This document shows positions 35,039 through 42,892 of a DNA stretch of 64,000 bases, one piece after another (position 1 is the first letter of the stretch; each line of letters opens with the position of its first letter). The position numbers were made by a program, and so were the translations under genes. The DNA is from Psychrobacter immobilis (GTDB lineage: Bacteria > Pseudomonadota > Gammaproteobacteria > Pseudomonadales > Moraxellaceae): positions 1 through 64,000 of the forward strand of contig CAJHAA010000003.1 of the NCBI GenBank assembly GCA_904846265.1, read 5' to 3'. The notes under the pieces were generated by a model. It made no database searches. It saw only the letters and a list, made by a program, of their open reading frames with translations, and was not told the DNA's origin.

Positions 35039-36427
35039 ATGAATCAAATTGCTGATATTCTTAAGCTGGCACGCGAGGCTCAGCAACAACAGGTTGACGC
35101 GGTACTAGCAACCGTCGTGCGTACAGAAGGGTCAGCCTATCGCCGCGCAGGCGCAATGATGCTTATCTGTGAAGATGGTCGTTCGGTCGGAATGATTAGC
35201 GGTGGCTGCTTGGAGCCGCATATTATCAAACGTGCTTTTTGGCTCACACGTGATGGTGCAAACGTGCAAGTTTACCAAACGGGTGACGACATCGAATATG
35301 CTGAAAATGGTAATGTGCGAGCGAGCGTATCAGAAGAGGGTTTTGACTTTGATAGAGGCAGTGATAATAAGGGCACAGATAATAAATACGATGAACAAGA
35401 TATTGATTTGGACGAGTTAAATTTTGGATTAGGCTGTAATGGGCGCGTACACGTGTTGTTTGAAAGGCTGGCAACGGCAATGTCTTTGTTAAATGTCATC
35501 AGTCAGGTTCGTCAGTCTCAGCAGCCAGTAACGGTAGCAACTTTAATTCGCTCTACAATCCATTTTAACAACCAAAATAATCCAAACTCTGAACTTCAAA
35601 TTGGTGTGCGTCTTAATCTAGATAATTATATCAAGTCAGGAAAACTCACCGCTATCGACGCTAATAATTCAGATAAAGTGGTATCTAATGCTTCAAGCAC
35701 AGTTATCCATGCAGTTGAAAGTTTATCCGAATATAAAATTCTCCATAAAAATGCTGAGTACGTCATCGTAAAAGATGACAGTGATGATTTAGCCACAGAA
35801 TGGCTGATTCAGCGCCTACAACCACAGATACGCTTGCTGATTTGTGGTGCTGGCAATGATGTGATGCCGCTAGTTACGATGGCAAAGCTGCAAGATTGGC
35901 ATGTGACAGTGGTAGACAGTCGAGCGCAATATGCCACGCAGCGGCGTTTTCCTCAGGCAGATAGAGTGATGGTACTGGCGTTAGATGATAGTGATACTTT
36001 ACTAAAACTAAGTAAAAATGCTGCCGTTGCTTTGATGTCGCATAGTCTCAGCCAAGACCGTGCTCGCCTTGGCGTATTATTAGAGCATGCTAATCACTAT
36101 AAATATCTTGGACAACTAGGACCGCGCTACCGTACCGAGCGCTTAATCGAAGAAATTAGTACAAGGCTTACAAATCCTGACAGTTTAAACCTAGGTATCA
36201 ATAAGCTGCATTATCCGATTGGCTATAAGCTGGGCGGAGATGGACCTGAAGCCTTAGCACTGGGTATCATGGCACAAGTCAATGCGGTCGTGCATAATCA
36301 GCTGCCGCTAGCAGAAAACTCAGACACTCATCTGTCAAATACTAACTTTACAACGCTATTTTCTACGCATATTGATTCTATAGAGACGACTGCGACAAGT
36401 GCTCGTGCCGCGATAAATTTATCATGA
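35039..36427 (+). CDS. XdhC-family Mo-hydroxylase maturation factor
   Basis: 462 residues. XdhC/CoxI N-terminal domain (VDAVLATVVRTEGSAYRRAGAM, ISGGCLEPHI), then a C-terminal Rossmann-like domain (RLLICGAGNDVMPLVTMAKL, GPRYRTERLIEEI, KLGGDGPEALALGIMAQ). XdhC/PaoD proteins sulfurate and insert the Mo cofactor into hydroxylases. It has long polar inserts between the domains (Asp/Asn-rich at about 95-130). The ATG is preceded by AAGAGACATT. Its stop overlaps the next gene's ATG (ATGA). Confidence 0.92.
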   Translation: MNQIADILKLAREAQQQQVDAVLATVVRTEGSAYRRAGAMMLICEDGRSVGMISGGCLEPHIIKRAFWLTRDGANVQVYQTGDDIEYAENGNVRASVSEEGFDFDRGSDNKGTDNKYDEQDIDLDELNFGLGCNGRVHVLFERLATAMSLLNVISQVRQSQQPVTVATLIRSTIHFNNQNNPNSELQIGVRLNLDNYIKSGKLTAIDANNSDKVVSNASSTVIHAVESLSEYKILHKNAEYVIVKDDSDDLATEWLIQRLQPQIRLLICGAGNDVMPLVTMAKLQDWHVTVVDSRAQYATQRRFPQADRVMVLALDDSDTLLKLSKNAAVALMSHSLSQDRARLGVLLEHANHYKYLGQLGPRYRTERLIEEISTRLTNPDSLNLGINKLHYPIGYKLGGDGPEALALGIMAQVNAVVHNQLPLAENSDTHLSNTNFTTLFSTHIDSIETTATSARAAINLS

Positions 36428-37164
36428 GCCGCGACGCATCTATTTTAGCATCTACGCAACTAAAGCCAATAAATCTATCAAAGCCACCAAACCATGCGGT
36501 CATTATTTTGGCCAGTGGACTGAGCCTGCGTTTAGGTCAAGCAAAACAGTTACTGTGTAAAGATGGCGAACCCTTAATTTGCTTCATGACCAAACTCGCA
36601 CTTTCTACAAAACCGCAAGCAATTATTATAGTTATTCCTGATAATCAACCATCAATAGCCAGTGCGATGAATGAATTGGCTTTTCAGTACTCTATGATTC
36701 AAATGGTCGTAAATTCTACGCCTGAAATAGGGATGGCGTATAGTTTGGATTTGGCTATTGAGGCAGTCACGCAGTTGACAAGCTCATTAATCGAGCGTGT
36801 ATTAATCATGGGTGTTGATCAAGTTTTACTCGATGAGCAGCATTTGGTAAAACTGCTGGCAGATAAGCGGTCTGTAGTGGCAAGTACTTATGGTAGCTGG
36901 CAGCATTTAAATAACATGAATTTAAATGAAACGTCTGCTGCCACTGCATTGAAGCAAAATATTATCGGACTACCTTTAACGATTGATTGTGATTTACTCA
37001 GAGAGTGGCAAGCATTGCTGGTAGGCGATAAGGGGCTGCGTTATTTAATTAGAGAATTGAAGCCCAGTCAGATAAGTACCGTTGTTAATAATCAACTGAG
37101 CTATGATATCGATACTCCTAAGCAACTTGCTCATGCCAAGCAAAAAGGCTGGCTGGATAAATAG
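36424..37164 (+). CDS. MocA-like molybdenum cofactor cytidylyltransferase
   Basis: 246 residues. The nucleotidyltransferase opening reads IILASGLSLRLGQAKQLL (typically L-A-x-G-x-S-x-R-x-G), then GMAYSLDLAIE and the metal-binding VLIMGVDQVLL. MocA adds CMP to the molybdopterin, producing the MCD cofactor used by the Mo-hydroxylase. The N-terminal motif shows Ser in place of the usual Gly in LAxGxSxR. It overlaps the XdhC-like gene by four bases. Context strongly supports the assignment; a generic MobA-like role is the alternative. Confidence 0.88.
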   Translation: MSRDASILASTQLKPINLSKPPNHAVIILASGLSLRLGQAKQLLCKDGEPLICFMTKLALSTKPQAIIIVIPDNQPSIASAMNELAFQYSMIQMVVNSTPEIGMAYSLDLAIEAVTQLTSSLIERVLIMGVDQVLLDEQHLVKLLADKRSVVASTYGSWQHLNNMNLNETSAATALKQNIIGLPLTIDCDLLREWQALLVGDKGLRYLIRELKPSQISTVVNNQLSYDIDTPKQLAHAKQKGWLDK

Positions 37165-37195
37165 TATTAATAGTGTCAATCCATAAGTGATAAAA

Positions 37196-37771
37196 ATGAT
37201 AAATGTGATAGAAACAGAACGTCTTTATCTCAGGCAATGGCAAGCAAGTGACTTTGCTGTTTTTGCTGAAATAAATGCTGATCCTGAAGTAATGAAGTAT
37301 TTTCCCAAGTTATTAACGCCTAAAGTAAGTGACATCATCGCTAGTAAATGCCAGCAGCTTATTGCTAATCAAGGCTGGGGGCTTTGGGCAGTATGTTTAA
37401 AAAATAGCACTAAAACATATGATGATTTTATCGGTTTTGTTGGCTTGAATGATACTCACGCAGATATGTCTTTTGCCCCTGCTGTCGAGATTGCATGGCG
37501 ACTACATAAAGATTATTGGGGACAGGGCTATGCTACAGAGGCAGCACGTGCGGCGCTGAATTTCGCTTTTACTGAGCTGTCGCTCGATGAGGTTGTGTCA
37601 TTCACAGCGGTTATCAATAAGCGCTCGCAATTGGTTATGGAGCGCCTTGGTATGATGAATACCCGCGCCAACTTCTACCATCCAGCCCTTGACCCTAACC
37701 ATCAGCTGGCTGAGCATGTACTGTATAACATGACGCGGCAACAGTGGAACAATCAGTTAGCAGGCTTGTGA
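37196..37771 (+). CDS. GNAT acetyltransferase (RimJ/RimL type)
   Basis: 191 residues. Begins IETERLYLRQWQASDF, typical of the Acetyltransf_3 group, with the acetyl-CoA loop KDYWGQGYATEAARAALNFAF and the VVSFTAVINKRSQLVMERLGM block. Substrate unknown; this family includes ribosomal-protein N-acetyltransferases and resistance enzymes. ATG at 37196 is taken over the GTG nine bases earlier; neither has a good ribosome site. It may be read with the cofactor genes upstream (31 bases apart). Confidence 0.9.
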   Translation: MINVIETERLYLRQWQASDFAVFAEINADPEVMKYFPKLLTPKVSDIIASKCQQLIANQGWGLWAVCLKNSTKTYDDFIGFVGLNDTHADMSFAPAVEIAWRLHKDYWGQGYATEAARAALNFAFTELSLDEVVSFTAVINKRSQLVMERLGMMNTRANFYHPALDPNHQLAEHVLYNMTRQQWNNQLAGL

Positions 37772-37896
37772 CCACAAATCAATGCCCACACCCTGATATT
37801 AACAGGACTACTCGAAGATATTACTACCGTTATACAACACAAGGTAAGGTTTGCGATATAATTTATTTTCTATTAAATGTAAAATAAGGTCGTCTT

Positions 37897-38418
37897 ATGA
37901 ATCGTACACTGTGGTTAGTCATTGGCATCATTAGTATTCTTGGCGGTATCTTTGCATTTTTTAATCCTCTTAGCGCCACTTTGGCCGCTGAGCAGTTAGC
38001 AGGTTTTATCTTCCTTTTAGTGGGTATTTTACAGTTTATCGCCTTGTTCCGAGCACATAGTACCACTGGAAAAGTGCTGGCTGCCATCGGCGGTGTACTT
38101 GGTATATTGATTGGTATTGAATTATTACAAGATCCGTTACAAGGCATATTAACCTTGACCATGGTAATTGCTATTTTATTTATGGCAACAGGTATAGTTA
38201 GAGTTGTTGTTGCTTTCGGTCTCCGTCGGACAGTGGCTTTTGTCCCAATATTACTCTCAGGGCTGCTCTCGATTATATTGGCTATCATGATATTTACCAG
38301 TTATCCGCAGTCAGCGACGTATATTCTTGGCATACTGTTAGCCGTCGAGTTGATATCTAACGGTATATCCTTAATTATGTATTCACGTATACCATCAATT
38401 GTGGTGCGTAATATATAA
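37897..38418 (+). CDS. HdeD/DUF308-family membrane protein
   Basis: 173 residues, six predicted membrane helices in three hairpins (LWLVIGIISILGGIFAFFNP, LAGFIFLLVGILQFIALFR, VLAAIGGVLGILIGIELLQ and later). The repeated G-x-x-x-G-rich pattern is typical of HdeD, an acid-resistance membrane protein, and related DUF308 proteins. AAGG before the ATG. It is followed immediately by the MITE copy. Function in acid tolerance is family-based inference. Confidence 0.9.
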   Translation: MNRTLWLVIGIISILGGIFAFFNPLSATLAAEQLAGFIFLLVGILQFIALFRAHSTTGKVLAAIGGVLGILIGIELLQDPLQGILTLTMVIAILFMATGIVRVVVAFGLRRTVAFVPILLSGLLSIILAIMIFTSYPQSATYILGILLAVELISNGISLIMYSRIPSIVVRNI

Positions 38419-38426
38419 ATGTAGTT

Positions 38427-38673
38427 CTAGGGCGTGTTCTCAATTCAATTGATCATATCTAAACGGGCTAAAAATGGCTAAATTTTGCCAAACATCGTTA
38501 AATAGCTGGTTAATATCCCGATATTATCTGCGATATTATCTGCGATATTATCTGCGATATTATCTGCGATATTATCTGCGATATTATCTGCGATATTATC
38601 TGCGATATTTTCCTCGTTTGACGGCAATTTAAATCATTTTTATCACCATTTTTGAAATGAGGACACGCCCTAG
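38427..38673. mobile_element. MITE-like element, copy 2, with 12-bp repeat expansion
   Basis: About 245 bases bounded by CTAGGGCGTGTTCTCA on the left and TGAGGACACGCCCTAG on the right, a near-perfect inverted repeat. CTAG at both ends may be the target duplication. Internal blocks match copy 1 at 19445. It holds no transposase. In this copy the spacer has seven extra 12-bp units. It lies between hdeD-like and the convergent unknown gene. Confidence 0.85.
38520..38603. repeat. 12-bp tandem repeat, seven copies
   Basis: Seven exact units of GATATTATCTGC starting at 38520 and spaced every 12 bases, then a partial unit. Copy 1 of the MITE has one related segment (ATGGTATCTGTGCTAT), so the array expanded after the copies separated. 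Confidence 0.95.
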
Positions 38674-38949
38674 CAACAAACAAAAAAGACGCTATTTAAA
38701 GCGTCTTTTTTTTATTTCATAATTTATTTGAATATCACATCTTAACCATGCGTAAAGCCTAAGTGCAATTTGTAGTACTTGTCCTTGTGTGTAAATCGGC
38801 TATAGCAGAAGATGAAAGAAAAAAATATATTGAAAGTAAAGCAGATGTGAGAGATTGAAAGAAGTGCGCTTAGTTTGATATAAGCGCACTGGTCAGTATG
38901 GCAGCGTGTCATACTGATATTTAATGGTATATCAAGCGGTTTGGTTGAT
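38674..38949. other. Convergent gap with two structured hairpins
   Basis: About 275 bases. After the terminator, AGTGCGCTTA / TAAGCGCACT (38863-38890) and GTCAGTATGGCA / TGTCATACTGAT (38892-38918) form two stem-loops in tandem just beyond the 3' end of the leftward unknown gene. No T run follows in either direction, so they may be mRNA-stabilising structures. Confidence 0.5.
38684..38711. terminator. Bidirectional terminator after the MITE
   Basis: AAAAAGACGC-TATTTAAA-GCGTCTTTTT, a perfect stem with A and T runs. It serves the hdeD-like gene and possibly the convergent cluster. Confidence 0.85.
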
Positions 38950-39576
38950 TTAGCTAAGAAATCTTAAGCCAGACGTTTTCAATGCCCATACCATCTCAAC
39001 AAAGGCGCGGCTATTAGTTAAAGGCTCGCCATCGATGATGAGGGCGTAACCTGAACCATCAATCCATAAAAACACAAAGCTGGTCTCAGGAATCAGTAAG
39101 TCAACTTGTTGAAAAAACGAGATGGCTTGGCTTTCGACCGCCCAGCCGCGTTGTTTTTGGCGAATCATAAAACCTGAAAAATCAGCAGCTGCAACACTTA
39201 GCATGTCCGCTTCTTCTTGGCTGTAACCGATTCGTGCTAGGCAAAACCCTTCATCAGAGCCAATAGCGGCACGGCGTTTACCGGATAAGCTGGCAACCAC
39301 ATACGGTAAAAACTGATCCAACGGCAGATTGGGTGCGGGTAACAACAAAGACAGCTTTTCAATCCAGCCGTGTTCTATAAAGCTCTGTAGCCATTCGTCA
39401 GAATAACGCTCAAGCCAATCAGCGGCGAGCAACGTCTCCCCATAGGACATTAAGTCTTGTAATGACAGCTGTTCATCAGTGGGCTCACTTTGTGAAAATG
39501 CCTCGAAAATACCGGCTGGAGTGAGGGTTAGATACGTTTTATCAGCATTTAAGTAAGAGGACATAGCGGCTACCAT
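38950..39576 (-). CDS. Unknown protein in the Roadblock cluster (204-208 aa)
   Basis: 208 residues (or 204 from an inner ATG at 39564), no signal peptide or membrane segment. Sequence: an N-terminal helical part (LQDLMSYGETLLAADWLE), then LDQFLPYVVASLSG, then a mixed region ending in WIDGSGYALIIDGE. I recognise no family. It is the last gene of a leftward cluster after a second unknown gene (30 bases apart), a PhnD-like protein, a PAS protein and a Roadblock protein. The position suggests an effector or scaffold role, which is inference only. Confidence 0.7.
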   Translation of the reverse strand: MVAAMSSYLNADKTYLTLTPAGIFEAFSQSEPTDEQLSLQDLMSYGETLLAADWLERYSDEWLQSFIEHGWIEKLSLLLPAPNLPLDQFLPYVVASLSGKRRAAIGSDEGFCLARIGYSQEEADMLSVAAADFSGFMIRQKQRGWAVESQAISFFQQVDLLIPETSFVFLWIDGSGYALIIDGEPLTNSRAFVEMVWALKTSGLRFLS

Positions 39577-39605
39577 TGTGATGAAAGGGTTAAATCGGCG
39601 ATAAA

Positions 39606-40223
39606 TTAGGTCTTGATGGTCTGATCAAGATGCTGTTGACAGTTGTTCCAGCGCTCATCGAACTGCCAGTCGCTTTTACCCAAGCGAAACCATACTAACG
39701 AGAAGGCAAGTCGATCATTGCGAGCGATACAGTGAGCAAAGAATTCGTTTTCGATCTGCTCAATCGTGCCCCAATCCTTATCTTCACGCGCCTGCATGAG
39801 CTCAGCGGTGATGTCTTTGGATATTTCTTTGGCGTCATCGCTACTGATAAGCAATCGCTGTTTTTGCTCATTGAGAGACGGTGATATCAGGACACTCCAG
39901 CGAGTCGCCAGCATACTATTACGTTGAATATATCGCTTCTTACTAATACAATCGCGAAACCCTTGCTGGACATGAGGGTACAAGCGATCTTTAATACGCG
40001 TAAACAGGTTATTTACATCGTAAGGGATGTCATACCAACAGCCATAAAAAAAGTCTGCGACGGCACCTTGTAGCGGCTCTTTTTCGGTTAAAAGTAATGA
40101 GGCATTGATACGTTGTTCATGAAAATGACGGTTATTGGGTGCCAAAAATACTTTACGCGAATATAAACGAAATACTCGGCGCGCTTCCATCTCATTTTCT
40201 TTGATAAGGTCTAAATCAGACAT
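39606..40223 (-). CDS. Unknown protein in the Roadblock cluster (205 aa)
   Basis: 205 residues, charged, no membrane segment. It has a basic N-terminal half (EMEARRVFRLYSRKVFLAP, RFHEQRIN-type helices), a hydrophobic stretch with aromatic residues (FFYGCWYDIPYDV) and a helical C-terminus with Trp-rich SDWQFDERWNN. No domain family recognised. AAGGACACTATT precedes the ATG. It lies 150 bases after the PhnD-like gene and 30 before the last gene, on the same strand, so it is probably co-transcribed. Codon use is similar to its neighbours, arguing against a recent foreign origin. Confidence 0.7.
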   Translation of the reverse strand: MSDLDLIKENEMEARRVFRLYSRKVFLAPNNRHFHEQRINASLLLTEKEPLQGAVADFFYGCWYDIPYDVNNLFTRIKDRLYPHVQQGFRDCISKKRYIQRNSMLATRWSVLISPSLNEQKQRLLISSDDAKEISKDITAELMQAREDKDWGTIEQIENEFFAHCIARNDRLAFSLVWFRLGKSDWQFDERWNNCQQHLDQTIKT

Positions 40224-40373
40224 AATAGTGTCCTTTAAGTCATAGTGTCTATTATATGGCTAACAGCTTATGGCTAATATCGTATGGTCAAAATGATATA
40301 GCCACTATTGAGCGACAATAGCCTATGACTTCACTAAGCGAAACGGTGCAACGTGCCAATTAATAAGTAATAA

Positions 40374-41123
40374 TTAATCAAGTAAAGTTTGCATCAAATC
40401 TATCATAAATTCAGCATCTTCTTCGTCCATGGCTTCAAACCCTTGAGGCATGCCAAGTTCAGCCAATGCTTCTCTACCATCGTCATCATTATGCAAGTTC
40501 AGGATCGCATTCATGAATATTTCTGTATCAGGAAAGCCATCTTTAATCAATAATACATGGCTAATATCTGCCAAATCACTTTCGATTAGCACTGACAGCT
40601 GAGTTTTGGTCAAGCGTGAAAAGCTATGAAAAATCTCTGCCAAGAAGAAAGCCGCTTGAGCATCACCTTTGATGACTTTACGGGCGGCTGCCTGATAAGT
40701 CTCAGTGATATCCCAGTTAAGATCAGACTCTTCTATATCCACAGCTTCTAGCAAGCGTAAGCCAATCAGCTTAACATCACGGTTGTCTGCCATTGCTACG
40801 GTCGCACCCGCTTTAATGTCTTCTAAGCGCTTGATATCACTGTTTGCCGCAGCAGCAATGACCATCTCATCCGATTTGCCGATAGGGCGTGCAACAGCGC
40901 GATAGCCTTGTTCACGGATCAAAGTAGCTGCATCAAATGGGTTGGCATAGATAACTTGAATGTCACCTGCCTCAATGATTTGCTCTTGTTCAGCATGTGA
41001 GGTAGGTATGTTTAGATGCATATTTAGGTTGGCACGTTTTTGAATCAAAATATTAAACATGTGCCAGCCTGCAAAACGCTCAGGAGAAAAATCAGGGGCG
41101 ATTAACATATTGTGTGTCGTCAT
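40374..41123 (-). CDS. PhnD-like binding protein without a signal peptide
   Basis: 249 residues. The fold pattern of the PhnD/SsuA type 2 periplasmic-binding family is present: LIAPDFSPERFAGWHMFNIL at the start, DIQVIYANPFDAATLIREQGYRAVARPIG, LEDIKAGATVAMADNRDVKLIG, ARKVIKGDAQAAFFLAE. The N-terminus MTTHNMLIAPDF has no secretion signal, so it is predicted to be cytoplasmic. No ABC permease or ATPase is adjacent. It begins three bases after the PAS gene stop, so the two are tightly coupled. The role could be intracellular ligand sensing for the PAS/Roadblock proteins; inference. Confidence 0.85.
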   Translation of the reverse strand: MTTHNMLIAPDFSPERFAGWHMFNILIQKRANLNMHLNIPTSHAEQEQIIEAGDIQVIYANPFDAATLIREQGYRAVARPIGKSDEMVIAAAANSDIKRLEDIKAGATVAMADNRDVKLIGLRLLEAVDIEESDLNWDITETYQAAARKVIKGDAQAAFFLAEIFHSFSRLTKTQLSVLIESDLADISHVLLIKDGFPDTEIFMNAILNLHNDDDGREALAELGMPQGFEAMDEEDAEFMIDLMQTLLD

Positions 41124-41126
41124 GAT

Positions 41127-41621
41127 TTAGCCTTCCTCATTTTGATTCATTTGGGCATACTGAGCCATAGCCGCTTCGATTTTGCTACGTGATGGCTTAC
41201 GGCGTACCGAGGTATAACCCACTGTTTCGCCGCGACGAATGTTCGGCACAACGGTCGCATAGACCCAATAGTGACTACCATCTTTGCATAAATTCTTAAC
41301 GTAGCCATGCCATTTTTGCCCAGCCGCTGCGGTATCCCACAAATCTTTATAAGCGGCTTTTGGCATATCAGGGTGGCGCAAAATGGATTGAGGCTGACCA
41401 ATAAGCTCATCAACGCTGTAGCCACTGATTTCGACAAAAGCATCGTTGACGTGAGTCAGCACACCATCCAAATCGGTGCGAGATACAATCAGCTTGCCAT
41501 CAGGATAAGGGCGTTCAATACCAGTATCATAGACAGTCCGTGATGTACCATCATAATAAGTCAGAGTAATCTGCTCAGCGGGCATATCAGGCTTATGTGC
41601 ATCAGGGATTGGAGAACCCAT
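41127..41621 (-). CDS. PAS-domain sensor protein (Aer-like PAS)
   Basis: 164 residues, essentially one PAS domain (about 45-145): LIVSRTDLDGVLTHVNDAFVEISGYSVDELIGQ, ILRHPDMPKAAY, DLWDTAAAGQKWHGYVKNLCKDG, YWVYATVVPN. The last part, HYWVYATVVP, and RHPDMP are those of the Aer/NifL-type PAS that binds FAD or other ligands. It has no kinase, MCP or cyclase domain. A perfect AAAGGAG lies seven bases before the ATG. It is followed with a three-base gap by the PhnD-like gene. Probably a redox or ligand sensor acting through protein contact. Confidence 0.9.
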   Translation of the reverse strand: MGSPIPDAHKPDMPAEQITLTYYDGTSRTVYDTGIERPYPDGKLIVSRTDLDGVLTHVNDAFVEISGYSVDELIGQPQSILRHPDMPKAAYKDLWDTAAAGQKWHGYVKNLCKDGSHYWVYATVVPNIRRGETVGYTSVRRKPSRSKIEAAMAQYAQMNQNEEG

Positions 41622-41893
41622 CGTAATCTCCTTTATTTATCGTTATATTTATAATGATTAAAAAGCCAATCTGGTGTGGTAGTTGTCGATAACATCAGGT
41701 TGCCTTTCAGCTCAGTCGTCGTCCCAATATTTATCAGGCCATTATTCCATACAAATAATGTGTGCCATCTTAAATATTTTTTATGAGACAGTCACTTCAT
41801 TTTGATTTAAAGTCATATTTATCAGTCGCGCTATGTGCTATATGACGTTAAATAATAAAAAATGTGTTATCGACAAAAATCCAAATTTACCAG

Positions 41894-42256
41894 TTAGATA
41901 AGTTTTGCAAGGGCTTCTGAGGCACGCTTGATATCTAAGAATATCAAACCAAGTTTTGCATTCGGTTTTGCCATAATAGTAAGTACCGCTTCATCTCCAG
42001 ATGAGGTCATAATCACGTAGCCTTTTTCACCTTGAATCATAATACGATCGATACTACCACGTGCCAACTCACGACCTGCGCGGTCACCCAATGACAATAA
42101 AGCCGCTGACATAGCGCCAACACGGTCTTCATCAACGCCCGTTGGTAGCGCTGAGGCAATCATCAGACCATCGTTAGAAATAAGGGCAGATGCTTCAACA
42201 TCGGCTGATGAGCTGTTTAGGTCTTCCAAAATTTGCTGGAATGAATCTGTACGCAT
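41894..42256 (-). CDS. Roadblock/LC7 domain protein (MglB-like)
   Basis: 120 residues, a single Roadblock/LC7 domain: an N-terminal helix (FQQILEDLNSSSADVEASALISND), GLMIASALPTG, VGAMSAALLSLGDRAGRELARG, GYVIMTSSGDEAVLTIMA. These proteins dimerise and usually control small Ras-like GTPases (MglA) in polarity, motility or transport. No MglA-type GTPase lies in the window. It is the first gene of the leftward cluster; the PAS gene follows after 270 bases, so a second promoter may sit between them. The ATG follows GAGAAAGCGAT. Confidence 0.92.
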   Translation of the reverse strand: MRTDSFQQILEDLNSSSADVEASALISNDGLMIASALPTGVDEDRVGAMSAALLSLGDRAGRELARGSIDRIMIQGEKGYVIMTSSGDEAVLTIMAKPNAKLGLIFLDIKRASEALAKLI

Positions 42257-42892
42257 ATCGCTTTCTCTATGACGGGTTATTCAATTGATAAAATAACAGT
42301 TAGTAATGGTGGAGAATAAATGTTGACTAAGTCAGCTATTATAAACCCTTGCTGTTAATATTGATATACATCAGCTCAAGCAAAAAGCCAAGTTTTTGGT
42401 TTTTTTATACCGTTTGGTGCTGATTATCGACCTTTCGTCTTTACTTAACGGTTATCAATACACAAATTTCCATTAATATTTGATTTATTTACAGATTAGA
42501 AAAACAAAGATTTTTTAGTAATACAGGACTATTTTTAGCACAATCAATGAGATCTGTAAGCTCGTCAGTCGGCATCTCAAGGTGCTATGCAAAGGCGCAC
42601 GCTAGACTGTGCCAATAAAAATCGCTTATAACTTTTCATGATGGTGATATTTACTAGACTTATACGCCTCAAAAATGATATATATTATGAGATAAAAAAT
42701 GTTCTTGTCTCTGAATATGGCATCTAGGCATAAATTCAGTCAGCTTTTTTAATCCCACTTGTCTCTACACAAGCCAGCGTGTCGAGGCAATTTCAGTTTT
42801 ACACCAGTGTCTACAATCCTCTCGTTTGTTGTCATACGACGTGACATCGGTGTAAGTAAGCACGTTCACCATTTTTACCCTAAGGAAAAGAT
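42257..42892. other. Long divergent gap, Roadblock gene / gdhA
   Basis: About 635 bases, AT-rich, with no coding frame. A weak inverted repeat (CTGAAT 42711, ATTCAG 42734) and an AT-rich TGATATATATTATGA (near 42677) occur upstream of gdhA. The length suggests substantial regulation or lost sequence; I see no RNA gene or riboswitch that I can name. Confidence 0.45.

Noticed and set aside
38520-38603. 12-bp array considered as iterons of an origin
   Set aside because: No replication gene or DnaA-box cluster nearby, and it lies inside a MITE copy where it clearly expanded from one unit.
40374-41123. Phosphonate ABC transporter binding protein (PhnD) in the usual sense
   Set aside because: There is no signal peptide and no permease or ATPase gene beside it, so periplasmic transport is unlikely.
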